This document shows, piece after piece, positions 28,248 to 37,200 of a stretch of DNA of 64,000 nt. The notes under the pieces were generated by a model. It was not told the origin of the DNA. It saw nothing but the letters and a program-made list of their open reading frames with translations, and did no database searches. Each line of letters opens with the position of its first letter. The first letter of the stretch is position 1. The stretch comes from Gammaproteobacteria bacterium (GTDB lineage: Bacteria; Pseudomonadota; Gammaproteobacteria; SZUA-229): assembly GCA_030148865.1 (NCBI GenBank), contig JASBSR010000027.1, forward strand, positions 1 to 64,000, written 5' to 3'. The position numbers were made by a program, and so were the translations under genes.

Positions 28248-29618
28248 ATGTATATAGCCACCAACCCCACCACCGGCGAAGAGCTGCACCGTTACCCGCT
28301 ACACAGCAATGAAGCACTGGATCAGTGCATGACTCAGGCAGCAACAACATTTGCCGGCTGGCGCAAAACCACATTTGCCGAACGCGCAGATCTGCTGAAA
28401 AAAGTGGCCCGGTTCATGCGCGATGATATGGAACGCCTCGCCAGACTCATGACCATCGAAATGGGTAAGCCCATCGTCGAGGCGCGCGCCGAAGTACAAA
28501 AATCAGCCCTCTGTGCTGAATACTATGCGGACCATGGCGCCGAGTACCTGGCCGCAAAAGACCTGCCGTCGGACGCCACTCACAGTTATGTGCAGCATTT
28601 ACCTCTGGGCCCGATATTCGGCGTCCTGCCCTGGAATGCACCGTTCTGGCTGGCGTTTCGTTTCTGCGCACCCGCGATCATGGCGGGCAACACCTGCCTG
28701 ATGAAACATGACCCGCACGTACCGGCCTGTGCCGAAGCGATTGCAGATGTTTTCGTTCAGGTCGGCGCGCCTGCCGGTCTGATGCAAAACATTCGGGTTG
28801 ATAATGAACAGGCAGCACGCGTGATCAGCAACGATGCAATACAGGCTGTGTCTTTGACCGGCTCCAGCGCAGCCGGCAGCAAGGTGGCCTCGCTCGCGGC
28901 CAGCCAGATCAAACCGGCGGTGCTGGAATTAGGCGGTTCCGACCCCAGCCTGGTGCTGGCCGATGCCGATCTGGATACTGCCGCCAAAGTACTTACCGTC
29001 TCGCGCATTATCAATGCCGGGCAGTCGTGCATCGCAGCCAAGCGCATCATTGTCGAAGCACCGGTCTACGATGCCTTCATAGAAAAATATCAGGCACACC
29101 TGGCAGCCCTGAAAATGGGTGATCCGGCGGAAGAAACCACCCAGATCGGCCCCATTGCCCGGCCCGATTTGCGTGACGGCCTGCATCGCCAGGTCAGCAT
29201 GAGCATCGAACAGGGCGGCCGCTGTCTACTCGGCGGAGAACTGCCGGCAGGCCCCGGGTATTTCTACCCCGTGACTCTGTTAGTCGATGTCAGCCCCGAG
29301 ATGCCGGTGAGTTGCGAAGAAACTTTCGGCCCGATTGCCGTCGTGATGAAAGCCGAATCAGCAGAACATGCGCTCGCCATCGCCAATGACACCAGCTACG
29401 GACTGGCCGCGTCTATCTGGACCACCGATGTCGCCATGGCTGAAAAAATGAGTCGTGATATCGAAGCCGGCCAGGTTGTCATCAATGGTATTGTCAAAAC
29501 CGATCCGCGCTTACCCAGTGGCGGCATCAAACGTTCAGGGTACGGTAGAGAGCTTGGGCCTCACGGCATTCTGGAATTTGTCAACGTTCAGCAGGTCTGG
29601 ATAGGCCCAACGCGTTAA
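28248..29618 (+). CDS. doeC: NAD(P)-dependent semialdehyde dehydrogenase, DoeC candidate
   Basis: An aldehyde dehydrogenase of 456 residues. The catalytic Glu is in LELGGSDPSLVLADADLD, the catalytic Cys in INAGQSCIAAKR, and the C-terminal FGPIAVVMKA and SGYGRELGPHGILEFVN follow. It resembles succinate-semialdehyde dehydrogenases. The context, with deacetylase, aminotransferase and ectoine hydrolase upstream, points to oxidation of aspartate semialdehyde to aspartate. AAGGAA lies before its ATG, 9 bases after doeA. A run of ten Gs follows the stop at 29628-29637. Confidence 0.82.
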   Translation: MYIATNPTTGEELHRYPLHSNEALDQCMTQAATTFAGWRKTTFAERADLLKKVARFMRDDMERLARLMTIEMGKPIVEARAEVQKSALCAEYYADHGAEYLAAKDLPSDATHSYVQHLPLGPIFGVLPWNAPFWLAFRFCAPAIMAGNTCLMKHDPHVPACAEAIADVFVQVGAPAGLMQNIRVDNEQAARVISNDAIQAVSLTGSSAAGSKVASLAASQIKPAVLELGGSDPSLVLADADLDTAAKVLTVSRIINAGQSCIAAKRIIVEAPVYDAFIEKYQAHLAALKMGDPAEETTQIGPIARPDLRDGLHRQVSMSIEQGGRCLLGGELPAGPGYFYPVTLLVDVSPEMPVSCEETFGPIAVVMKAESAEHALAIANDTSYGLAASIWTTDVAMAEKMSRDIEAGQVVINGIVKTDPRLPSGGIKRSGYGRELGPHGILEFVNVQQVWIGPTR

Positions 29619-29707
29619 TCGTGGCGCGGGGGGGGGGTTGAGGCTTGTCGGATGCGACTTAGCCCGCGGCGACGATTTTCAAAGTCATGCTGCCTCGATA
29701 GCAGCCG

Positions 29708-31123
29708 CTAGCCAGCACAGCAGGACAGCTGCTTCACGTCTTTAGTAAACGTCTGGGCACATAATTTCAATCCTTCGACCATGGTCAGATACGGAAACAG
29801 CATATCAGCCAGATCAGTAATGGTCATCTGGTTGCGGATCGCCAGTGCCGCACTCTGAATGATCTCACCTGCTTCGTGCGCCAGCACCTGACAACCCAGA
29901 ATACGGCCGCTGTCTTTGTCTGCTACCAGTTTTATGAAACCGTGGGTGTCCATATTGGCGATTGCACGCGGCACATTATCCAGCGTCAGGCGACGACTTT
30001 CCGCTGCGATACCCCGCGACTGTGCAGTCGCCATATCAATGCCCACAGTCGCCACCTGAGGGTCGGTGAATATCACCGCCGGCATGGTGCTCAAATCCAG
30101 GGCAATCGACTCACCCATCATATTACGCGCTGCGCGTGTCCCCGCAGCGGCAGCGACATAGACATACTGCGGTTGCGTGGTACAGTCGCCGGCGGCAAAA
30201 ATGTGCGCGCTGCTGCTACGCATCAAGTCATCGACTTCGATTCGACCACTGGCTGTGGTGTTCACACCGGCATTCTCCAGCGCAAGACTGTCCGCATTCG
30301 ATTGTCGGCCGGTGGCCACCAGTAATTGATCCGCCACTATCTCACCTGCTGGCGTGTTCACATGAAAATTGTTTCCATCGTGCTGCACCTGAGTCGGTAC
30401 AGTATTCAGATGAATCCGCACAGCTTCATCCTCAAGCGCGATTTTTAGCTCATCACCAAGCTCTGGATCTTCACTCGACAGCAAGCGACTGCGCGCCAGT
30501 ATCGTAACGTCAGCACCCAGGCGGCGGAATGCCTGCGCCAGCTCCAGGGCAACCACGGAACCACCGAGCACGACCAGATGTTGCGGAATCTGAGTTGCCA
30601 CCAGGGCTTGGGTCGAGGTCCAGTACGGCGTCCCGCCAAGACCGTCAATCGCCGGGATATTGGCACGCGCGCCAACTGCCAGTAAAAACTGATCGGCTTC
30701 AACTTCTATACGACTGCCGTCGTGTTTATCAATAATGAGGGTATGGCTATTCTTAAAACGTGCCGCGCCTTTGATCAGGTTCACCGCGGGGGTTGATTGC
30801 AAAATGTTTTCATATTTGGCGTGGCGTAATGCTTCCACGATGGACTGTTGCTGCTGCACCATGCATTCACGGTTGATCACCGGGGTACAGGCCTGCAGGC
30901 CTTTGATATGCGTCAACGTCTGCTGGTGAGCAATCTGTGCACTGCGAATCATGATTTTGGATGGCACACAACCGATATTGACACAGGTGCCGCCAATCAC
31001 AGTTGCAGCTTCAATCATGGTGACGCGCGCACCCAGTTCGGCCAGTTTCGAGGCAGCCGCGAATGCGGCCGAACCAGAACCCACAATCGTTATGTGTTTT
31101 ACTTTCTGCTGCGCCGCACTCAT
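29708..31123 (-). CDS. merA: Mercuric reductase
   Basis: A flavoprotein disulfide reductase of 471 residues that reduces Hg(II) to volatile Hg(0) with NADPH. The redox pair is Cys47/Cys52 in GGTCVNIGCVPSK, the FAD-binding segment is IFAAGDCTTQPQYVY, and the C-terminal vicinal pair CC is at 468-469. This C-terminal pair separates MerA from lipoamide dehydrogenase. It lacks the N-terminal HMA domain (NmerA) that many MerA proteins have. It overlaps merC by 4 bases and shares its MerR-type promoter. Confidence 0.95.
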   Translation of the reverse strand: MSAAQQKVKHITIVGSGSAAFAAASKLAELGARVTMIEAATVIGGTCVNIGCVPSKIMIRSAQIAHQQTLTHIKGLQACTPVINRECMVQQQQSIVEALRHAKYENILQSTPAVNLIKGAARFKNSHTLIIDKHDGSRIEVEADQFLLAVGARANIPAIDGLGGTPYWTSTQALVATQIPQHLVVLGGSVVALELAQAFRRLGADVTILARSRLLSSEDPELGDELKIALEDEAVRIHLNTVPTQVQHDGNNFHVNTPAGEIVADQLLVATGRQSNADSLALENAGVNTTASGRIEVDDLMRSSSAHIFAAGDCTTQPQYVYVAAAAGTRAARNMMGESIALDLSTMPAVIFTDPQVATVGIDMATAQSRGIAAESRRLTLDNVPRAIANMDTHGFIKLVADKDSGRILGCQVLAHEAGEIIQSAALAIRNQMTITDLADMLFPYLTMVEGLKLCAQTFTKDVKQLSCCAG

Positions 31124-31542
31124 TGTGCTGACTCTGCCTTGTCGGCGTTCGCGCGGCTACTGCAAACCCGGCTCGGCGGTGACACCATATCCCAGATCGA
31201 AACGGCCAGCATCATGGCAATGCCGGCGTATAACAAATAAGTACTCCAGCCGTATTGCCACAATGGATACATGGTGAGCAGCACCATCACCGGGCCAAGA
31301 CAGGCCAGCAGCGTTCGGTACCAGATACGGTGCGACACATACGCCAGCAGATTCGCAACCAGAGCCAGCGCAGCAAAGGCCGGCAATAAGGTATTCAAAA
31401 ACACGCCTTCGTATTGCGAAAGAAAGCCCAGCCCCAGCGCGGCCCCGAGCGACCCCAGCGCTGGAAAACAGGAGGCACAGCCCATCGCCGCGGTCAGACT
31501 GCCGAGGGCACCCGTTTTATCAAGCCAGGACATGATATTCAT
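31120..31542 (-). CDS. merC: Mercuric ion transport protein MerC
   Basis: A 140-residue inner-membrane protein with four predicted spans that brings Hg(II) into the cytoplasm for MerA. The key cysteines are in MGCASCFPALGSLGAALGLG, followed by FLSQYEGVF and the late SIWDMVSPPSRVC, all matching MerC. Its leader GAGAGTTCTGATG is identical over 13 bases to that of the outer-membrane protein gene at 21707. The start is 34 bases from the -10 element of the MerR-type promoter. Confidence 0.92.
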   Translation of the reverse strand: MNIMSWLDKTGALGSLTAAMGCASCFPALGSLGAALGLGFLSQYEGVFLNTLLPAFAALALVANLLAYVSHRIWYRTLLACLGPVMVLLTMYPLWQYGWSTYLLYAGIAMMLAVSIWDMVSPPSRVCSSRANADKAESAQ

Positions 31543-31575
31543 CAGAACTCTCTCGTTTTACTGAAGGAGTCTGGA

Positions 31576-31606
31576 GTCTAAACCCCGTACTGGGGTACAG
31601 AGTCAA
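31576..31606 (-). promoter_or_regulatory. MerR-activated promoter of merC-merA
   Basis: On the minus strand TTGACT (31601-31606) and TTAGAC (31576-31581) are separated by exactly 19 bases. The spacer contains the dyad GTACCCCAGTAC, flanked like the Tn21/Tn501 merT operator (TTGACTC-CGTAC...GTACGG, from memory). It lies directly after merR. Confidence 0.88.
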
Positions 31607-31612
31607 GCATTG

Positions 31613-32023
31613 CTAGGATGAACTTTTATCCTGGCTCAGAGATGCGATCAATGGGCACGGCTGATTACCGCTGCTGATTTTGCATTCACGAACGTGGCTT
31701 TGTAAAACATCGGCCATGGTCTGGAGATGCTGGATTTTATCCTCGATGAGACTCAGCTTTTGTTCGGCGATAACTCGCGTTTCAGCGCAGTTACCATCTT
31801 CCAGTTGCAGTAAATGCGCGATTTCTGCCAGGGTAAAACCCAGCTGTTGTGCGCGCTGAATAAACCGGATTCGCGCAATCGCCGCATGAGGATACTGACG
31901 GTAACCCGAGCGCGGCTTCTCGGGTTCCAGAATCAAACCAATCCGCTGGTAATAACGTATGGTCTCAACATTGACTCCGGCCTGTTTCGCCAGTGCACCA
32001 ATAGTAAAGCTGCTAGCGGGCAT
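31613..32023 (-). CDS. merR: Mercury-responsive regulator MerR
   Basis: A 136-residue MerR protein. The winged-helix begins FTIGALAKQAGVNVETIRYYQ. The three Hg(II)-binding cysteines are at 79 (EDGNCAETR), 114 (RECKISSGN) and 123 (QPCPLIASL), each offset by three from Tn501 MerR. The ATG at 32023 is preferred over 32050 because the extra residues lie inside the previous gene. It overlaps the second MerR-family gene by 11 bases and lies upstream of and in the same direction as merC-merA, not divergent as in classic mer operons. Confidence 0.9.
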   Translation of the reverse strand: MPASSFTIGALAKQAGVNVETIRYYQRIGLILEPEKPRSGYRQYPHAAIARIRFIQRAQQLGFTLAEIAHLLQLEDGNCAETRVIAEQKLSLIEDKIQHLQTMADVLQSHVRECKISSGNQPCPLIASLSQDKSSS

Positions 32024-32441
32024 TTTTTTTGCTCTGGTCGATCTCGTCAATTATCGGACAACCCTCTTTGGCACCGGTACACATATTCACCAGCAAGGTC
32101 AGTTCATTGCGTAGCGTGATCAACGTTTGCAAGTGGGTCTCCACCTGATCGAGTTTATGCTGCGTGAGCTCGCGCACGCTACGACGCACTTTTGCCGGGT
32201 TCTCACGCATCTGTAACAATTGCGCAATTTCATCCAGCGAAAAGTTCATGGTTTTGGCGCGCTGAATAAAGCGCAGCCGCGACAGATCTTTGTCGCTGTA
32301 AAGCCGCACGCCAGAGGCCGCACGCGCGACTTTTTTCAGCAGCCCGGCTTTTTCATAGTAACGCAGCGTATCAGTACTAAAACCGGTCTTTGCGGTGACC
32401 TCACCAATTTTGTACTGCAAGGCTTGTGTATTAGCAGACAT
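32013..32441 (-). CDS. MerR-family heavy-metal regulator, ZntR/CadR-like
   Basis: A 142-residue regulator starting MSANTQALQYKIGEVTAKTG. The DNA-binding half resembles ZntR/PbrR (TLRYYEKAGLL, RLYSDKDLSRLRFIQRAK). The metal loop has Cys121 and Cys128 in NMCTGAKEGCPIIDEI. The cysteine expected at the start of the dimer helix (ZntR C79) is missing; that region reads NPAKVRRSVREL. It lies in the operon whose promoter carries paired ZntR-type dyads, so it is the likely activator of both that operon and the one at 19.5-21.7 kb. The metal is unknown. Confidence 0.82.
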   Translation of the reverse strand: MSANTQALQYKIGEVTAKTGFSTDTLRYYEKAGLLKKVARAASGVRLYSDKDLSRLRFIQRAKTMNFSLDEIAQLLQMRENPAKVRRSVRELTQHKLDQVETHLQTLITLRNELTLLVNMCTGAKEGCPIIDEIDQSKKNAR

Positions 32442-32478
32442 AAACTCGACTGTGGTTAATTCGTGGCTGTGTTCAACA

Positions 32479-33780
32479 CTATATGATAAACAGATACTCA
32501 TTCAACATATAAAGCCCCGACAGTATCAACACCCCACCACCGATGACCTCAAATGCACGCTGGTGCCTGCCGACTACCTGTAGAGATTCCAGCCAGCCCA
32601 TGCTCCAGGCACCCAGCAGGATAGGGATACTGCGACCCAGTGCAAAGGCCAGCAACAGCGCAGCACCAAAGGCCACAGAACCCACGCCCGCACTGGTAGT
32701 GAGCATAACCAGCAGCGCGGGGGCACAAAACGGGCAAATCGCCACTGTGAAAGGTATCGACAATAAAACTGCGCCCCAGTGCCCGGTCACTTTCCGCCCG
32801 CGCATGGCGATCCACGGCAGCCTCAACTTTAACCAGCCGGCCCAGACCAGACCCAGTATGATCAACACCGGGCCCAGTAATAAACCCCACTCACGACCCA
32901 TGATGTTTTTTACCCAGTGACCACCCGATGCTGCAATCACACCCAGTACGACATGGGTTAACACCAGTCCGGCGATGAAGGCACCCCCCAGACTCAGGGC
33001 CTGTCGTTTTTCATGGGCACGCGTGAGGTAGGCGAGGACGACAGGTATCGAGGCAAAAGACACCGGATTAAAACTAAAAACAAAACCCGCGATAAAACTG
33101 ATGCTGAACGCCGCCAGACCGGCTTCCTGCAAACTCAGCTGTAGTGCTTTTTCACTCAAATCAACATCCGGAAACACCAGATAGGCAGCCGCTGAAAATA
33201 ATAGCAGTGCCGTCAGATAAGGTGCGCCACTGGCGGCCTTGCTGAAAAAATCGCGACCCGCCTCATTAATACCGGTCATCGCTGATACCGCCATCGGCAG
33301 GCTGAATAAAGTCGCAAACAATATCGCTGCGAGCAACGCCAGCACAACTGAATTCATCGTCGCCACTAAGATCATCAGCACCAGCAGCAGCGGCAGGGTA
33401 CAGGCAGGCGCGGTCAATCCCAGCCTGATCGCGCTCGACAGGTTCTCGTGTTTCGGCAGACAGCGGTAGAACTCAAGATGCGGCACCGGCAGATACACTT
33501 TGCGAGAGATTAGATACACCAAAGCCATCCCGCCCAGGACGATGCTCGCGGTTCGAGCCTGGATCTGGATATCACCCATGACGAGTGTGGCCGTGATAAA
33601 TATAACTGCCAGTAACATGCTGCGCACCCACCAGATCGTCAACAAATCCCGCCACCGTGCCGGAGCAGATTTGGTATGCGCACGCGCCGCGAACAGCGTA
33701 TGCGTGGCAATGGTGCAGGGTTCAAAAAAAGCCAGCGCACCCAGACTGGCGGCAATCAGTAACAACATGAACCCGCTCAT
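32479..33780 (-). CDS. Double CcdA/DsbD-like thiol-disulfide membrane protein
   Basis: A 433-residue protein of about twelve spans made of two CcdA-like halves. The first half keeps both redox positions, Cys22 (FFEPCTIATH) and Cys127 (APACTLPL). In the second half the first position is valine (SFNPVSFASIP, V240), while the other region reads ICPFCAPAL (C349, C352). CcdA/DsbD proteins pass electrons from cytoplasmic thioredoxin to the periplasm. It overlaps the thioredoxin-like gene by 4 bases and precedes two metal regulators, so a metal-thiol role is likely. Confidence 0.75.
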   Translation of the reverse strand: MSGFMLLLIAASLGALAFFEPCTIATHTLFAARAHTKSAPARWRDLLTIWWVRSMLLAVIFITATLVMGDIQIQARTASIVLGGMALVYLISRKVYLPVPHLEFYRCLPKHENLSSAIRLGLTAPACTLPLLLVLMILVATMNSVVLALLAAILFATLFSLPMAVSAMTGINEAGRDFFSKAASGAPYLTALLLFSAAAYLVFPDVDLSEKALQLSLQEAGLAAFSISFIAGFVFSFNPVSFASIPVVLAYLTRAHEKRQALSLGGAFIAGLVLTHVVLGVIAASGGHWVKNIMGREWGLLLGPVLIILGLVWAGWLKLRLPWIAMRGRKVTGHWGAVLLSIPFTVAICPFCAPALLVMLTTSAGVGSVAFGAALLLAFALGRSIPILLGAWSMGWLESLQVVGRHQRAFEVIGGGVLILSGLYMLNEYLFII

Positions 33781-34046
33781 GACCTCGCTCCCTGCCGAGT
33801 CGCCAGCAGCGCAGACTGCAATTGCTTACTCGATGGCAATGCCGCAAACACCAGCTCACCGTTGATCGCGATCGCCGGTGTCGAGAGCACACCCAGTTCA
33901 ATCGCATAATCCATTTCTTTGAGAATATTCACTTCTCGCCATTCGTACAGATCGGCACCCATCTGCTCGACCAGCTCAGCCAGCACATCTTTCGCGCGAC
34001 CGCACTTGCCGCAGCCCGGCGCAGTAAACACTTCGACTTTTACCAT
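33777..34046 (-). CDS. Small thioredoxin-like protein
   Basis: An 89-residue thioredoxin-fold protein with the redox motif APGCGKCGRAK at residues 7-17 and the cis-proline loop GVLSTPAIAINGEL. There is no signal peptide, so it is probably cytoplasmic and may feed electrons to the adjacent CcdA-like protein. The ATG at 34046 (MVKVEVF) has GAGGTG upstream; an earlier ATG at 34070 lacks a better site. It is the first gene after the paired ZntR-type operators. Confidence 0.8.
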   Translation of the reverse strand: MVKVEVFTAPGCGKCGRAKDVLAELVEQMGADLYEWREVNILKEMDYAIELGVLSTPAIAINGELVFAALPSSKQLQSALLATRQGARS

Positions 34047-34093
34047 AATATTCACCTCGACCTGAATCATCTGGCCATGATCTCATCGACAAT

Positions 34094-34109
34094 CTGGAGC
34101 TGACTCCAG
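34094..34109 (-). promoter_or_regulatory. Proximal ZntR-type operator dyad
   Basis: CTGGAGCTGACTCCAG lies 48 bases upstream of the thioredoxin-like start. It is the proximal partner of the promoter dyad at 34156-34171, with 62 bases between their starts. The same arrangement occurs at 21746/21805 (59 bases). Confidence 0.72.
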
Positions 34110-34145
34110 GTTCCCGGAAATAAAGAGCTCTTGTATTGTAGACAA

Positions 34146-34176
34146 TGCATACAACCTGGGGCTGACTCCAGGTCAA
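34146..34176 (-). promoter_or_regulatory. MerR-family promoter with ZntR-type operator
   Basis: On the minus strand TTGACC (34171-34176) and TATGCA (34146-34151) are separated by 19 bases. The spacer is filled by the dyad CTGGAGTCAGCCCCAG. It should drive the thioredoxin-like, CcdA-like and two regulator genes, giving autoregulation of the ZntR-like protein. Confidence 0.82.
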
Positions 34177-34267
34177 GACAAATACGATCAGAGATAAAAA
34201 GTAGCACACCCGCAGTGGGTGCCACGGCACTCACCACGAGTCGTTACACAGAGAATAAGTCTATGGC

Positions 34268-37200
34268 CTATTCTGCGCGGCCGCGTAAGCGCTCGTAAAC
34301 CAGATACACCAGTGGAATCACAAACAAAGTGAGCACCGTGGATGCAAAAGTGCCATAGATTAATGAGACCGCAAGACCGCCAAAAACCGGATCAAACACA
34401 ATCACAAAAGTGCCCAGCATAATGGCAAATGCGGTCAGCAATATCGGCCGCAAACGTGTGATGCCAGCTGCCAGCACTGCTTCGGACACGGTTTTTCCGC
34501 TGCGCCTGTGCTCCAGAATAAAGTCGATCAGCAATAGTGAATTACGCACCACAATCCCGGCAAGGGCGATCACGCCAATCATTGAAGTCGCAGTGAAATA
34601 CTGGTGCATGATCGCGTGTCCGGGAATGACACCAATAATGGTCAGTGGAATTGCACCCATAACAATGAACGGAATCGCAAATGAGCGATAATAGCCAACC
34701 AGTACCAGATAAATTAGCACCACCGCAACTGCAAATGCTGAACCCAGATCACGGAATACATCCAGAGTTAAACGCATTTCACCATCCCAGCGAATGGCAT
34801 AATCCGAAGTATTTGGATCTGACATGAAATATTGCGTTAACTTAACGCCATTCGGCAATTCATTATTGTTCAGATAGTCCCACATGCGATACACCGCATA
34901 TACCTGACTGGTGCTACCGAGCTCACCAGTGACGTAGACAACTGGATACTGATCTTTATGCAGAATCGGTTTCGAGGTTTCAGTTTTCTCGATAGTTGCA
35001 ATTTCGGATAACGCCACCTGGCTACCACGCGGCGTGGTGAAATACACTTTTGACAGATCTTTGGGTCCAGTGCGATCTGTTACCGGCACACGAAAACGAA
35101 TCGACACAGGCTCTTTCTCGTACTCCAGATGCACAGTACCGACATCGACTCCGGCAACATAAGCGCGCAAAGTTTCAGCAATGCTCGCGGGTGCAATACC
35201 GGTGAGCATGGCTTTCTCACGATTCACTACAATGTCATACTGAGTGAAACTGCTGGTGACTGAGTCATCGATATCGACAACATCATCTGTTGTCGCAAAT
35301 ACCTTGTCACGTAAGTCTGCGGCGACTGTACGTAACTTTTCATAGTCCGGCCCGTACAACTCAGCAAGAATGGTGGCACGTACGGGTGGCCCCGGGGGAT
35401 CTTCCACTACTTTGATATTAGCGCCGGTAGCCTTTGCTAATTCAGCGAGTGCTGGGCGCATTGCGTATGCAATATCGATTGATGACTCATCACGTTGATG
35501 TTTATCAAGCAGGTTAACCCGCACTTCGGCAATATTCGGGCTGTGTTTTAAACTGGCACCACGCAATAAACCATTAAAATCAATCACGCCTGACTGGCCG
35601 ACGCTGGTTTCCCAGGTTTGCACCAGGGGTTCCTGTCTGACAACATCACCAACACGGCGTGCGACGAAATCCGTATGTTCCAGCGAAGTGCCTTCCGGCA
35701 TGTCTACCGTGATGACAAAAGTGTTGGTGTTGTTTTTCGGCAGCATCTTGAACTGCACCAGCTGGTACACCGGCATTGCAATCACCAGCGCCATAATGAT
35801 AACAATTGCGAGAAAAAACAGATTGCGCGAGGTTCGGCTCTGAATAAGCTGCTGCATCATGCGCGCATAGCCACGCTCCAGAATTCCATTATGACCTTCG
35901 TGCACCGCACCTTCATGCTCATGACCTTTGACTTTCAAAAACCGGCAAGCCGCCCATGGCGCAACAGTATAAGCAATAAATAAAGATGCAATCATCGCCA
36001 CCGGCACATTAAACGGAATCGGTGCCATATAAGGCCCCATCATGCCCGTCACCCAGAACATAGGCAAAAAGGCGAGTATTACCGCAACAGTTGCAAGATT
36101 GGTCGGCCGACCAATTTCATTGACGGCGCGAATCGCCGCCTGCATTCGATCGACACCTTTTTTCGAGTAATGCCTGAAAATATTTTCAATCACCACAATC
36201 GAGTCATCCACCAGCAAGCCCAAAGACAAAATTAATGCGAACAGGGTAATCCGATTGATACTCTGGCCGGCGACATAACCCACTGCCAGTGTAATAAACA
36301 GAATTAGCGGAATAGTAATTGTCACCACTGAAGCTGCGCGCCAGCCAAGAAACACTACCAGCAGGGCGACTACGGTGATAATAGCAATCGCCATATGTTC
36401 GATCAGAGTATTGACTGCATCATCAGCACGAGCACCATCGTTACGCGTGACATCAACTTTCACCCCAGCGGGGATATGGCTATCACGTATGCGGTCAAGT
36501 TCCGCGAGTACATTTTTCGCTACAGTCACAGCATTTGTGCCGCTACGTTTTGCAATCGCAACACTCACCGCCGACACTTCATAATCTGGCGGCACTTCAC
36601 CTGCGTAAGCAGTACCATAACCGATGCGTGATACCTGGCTGATCTCTTCCGGGCCATCAGTGATATCTGCCACCTGCTTAAGATATACTGGTCGATGTTG
36701 TGACAGCGTCACTACCAGATTTGCAACATCTTCAGCATTTTTCAGCATGCCGCCGGTCTGCACTGATGCCAGCGTATTGCCGCCGATGAAAGTCCCCGAA
36801 GGCATATCCAGATTTGTTGCTTCCACCACCGCACGAATATCAGCGAGCGTGACGTTATAGGTATGCATGCGTTTAAGATCAAGATTAATCTGTATCGTGC
36901 GCTTACGCCCACCGTGCACATAGGCAACTGAAGTTCCCTGGATGCGACGCAGTTGTTCGAGCACATCATTGGCGACACGGCGCAGGTGACATTCTGCACT
37001 ACCATCGCAGGCGAGTGATACCACGACAACAGGCACATCATCAATATCAACCGGCTTAATCAGAGGCTGCAGCGTACCTGCTGGCATATGATCAAGATTG
37101 CTCATAATGCGGTCATACAGTCTAACTAAGGAAGTTTCCTTGTCCTCACCCACTTTAAACTGGATACTGACTACGCCCATAGAATTCATTGCGATACCGT

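Noticed and set aside
29628-29637. Run of ten Gs after the doeC candidate, considered as a phase-variation tract
   Set aside because: It lies outside coding sequence after the stop codon and away from any promoter; it may also be a sequencing-sensitive site only.
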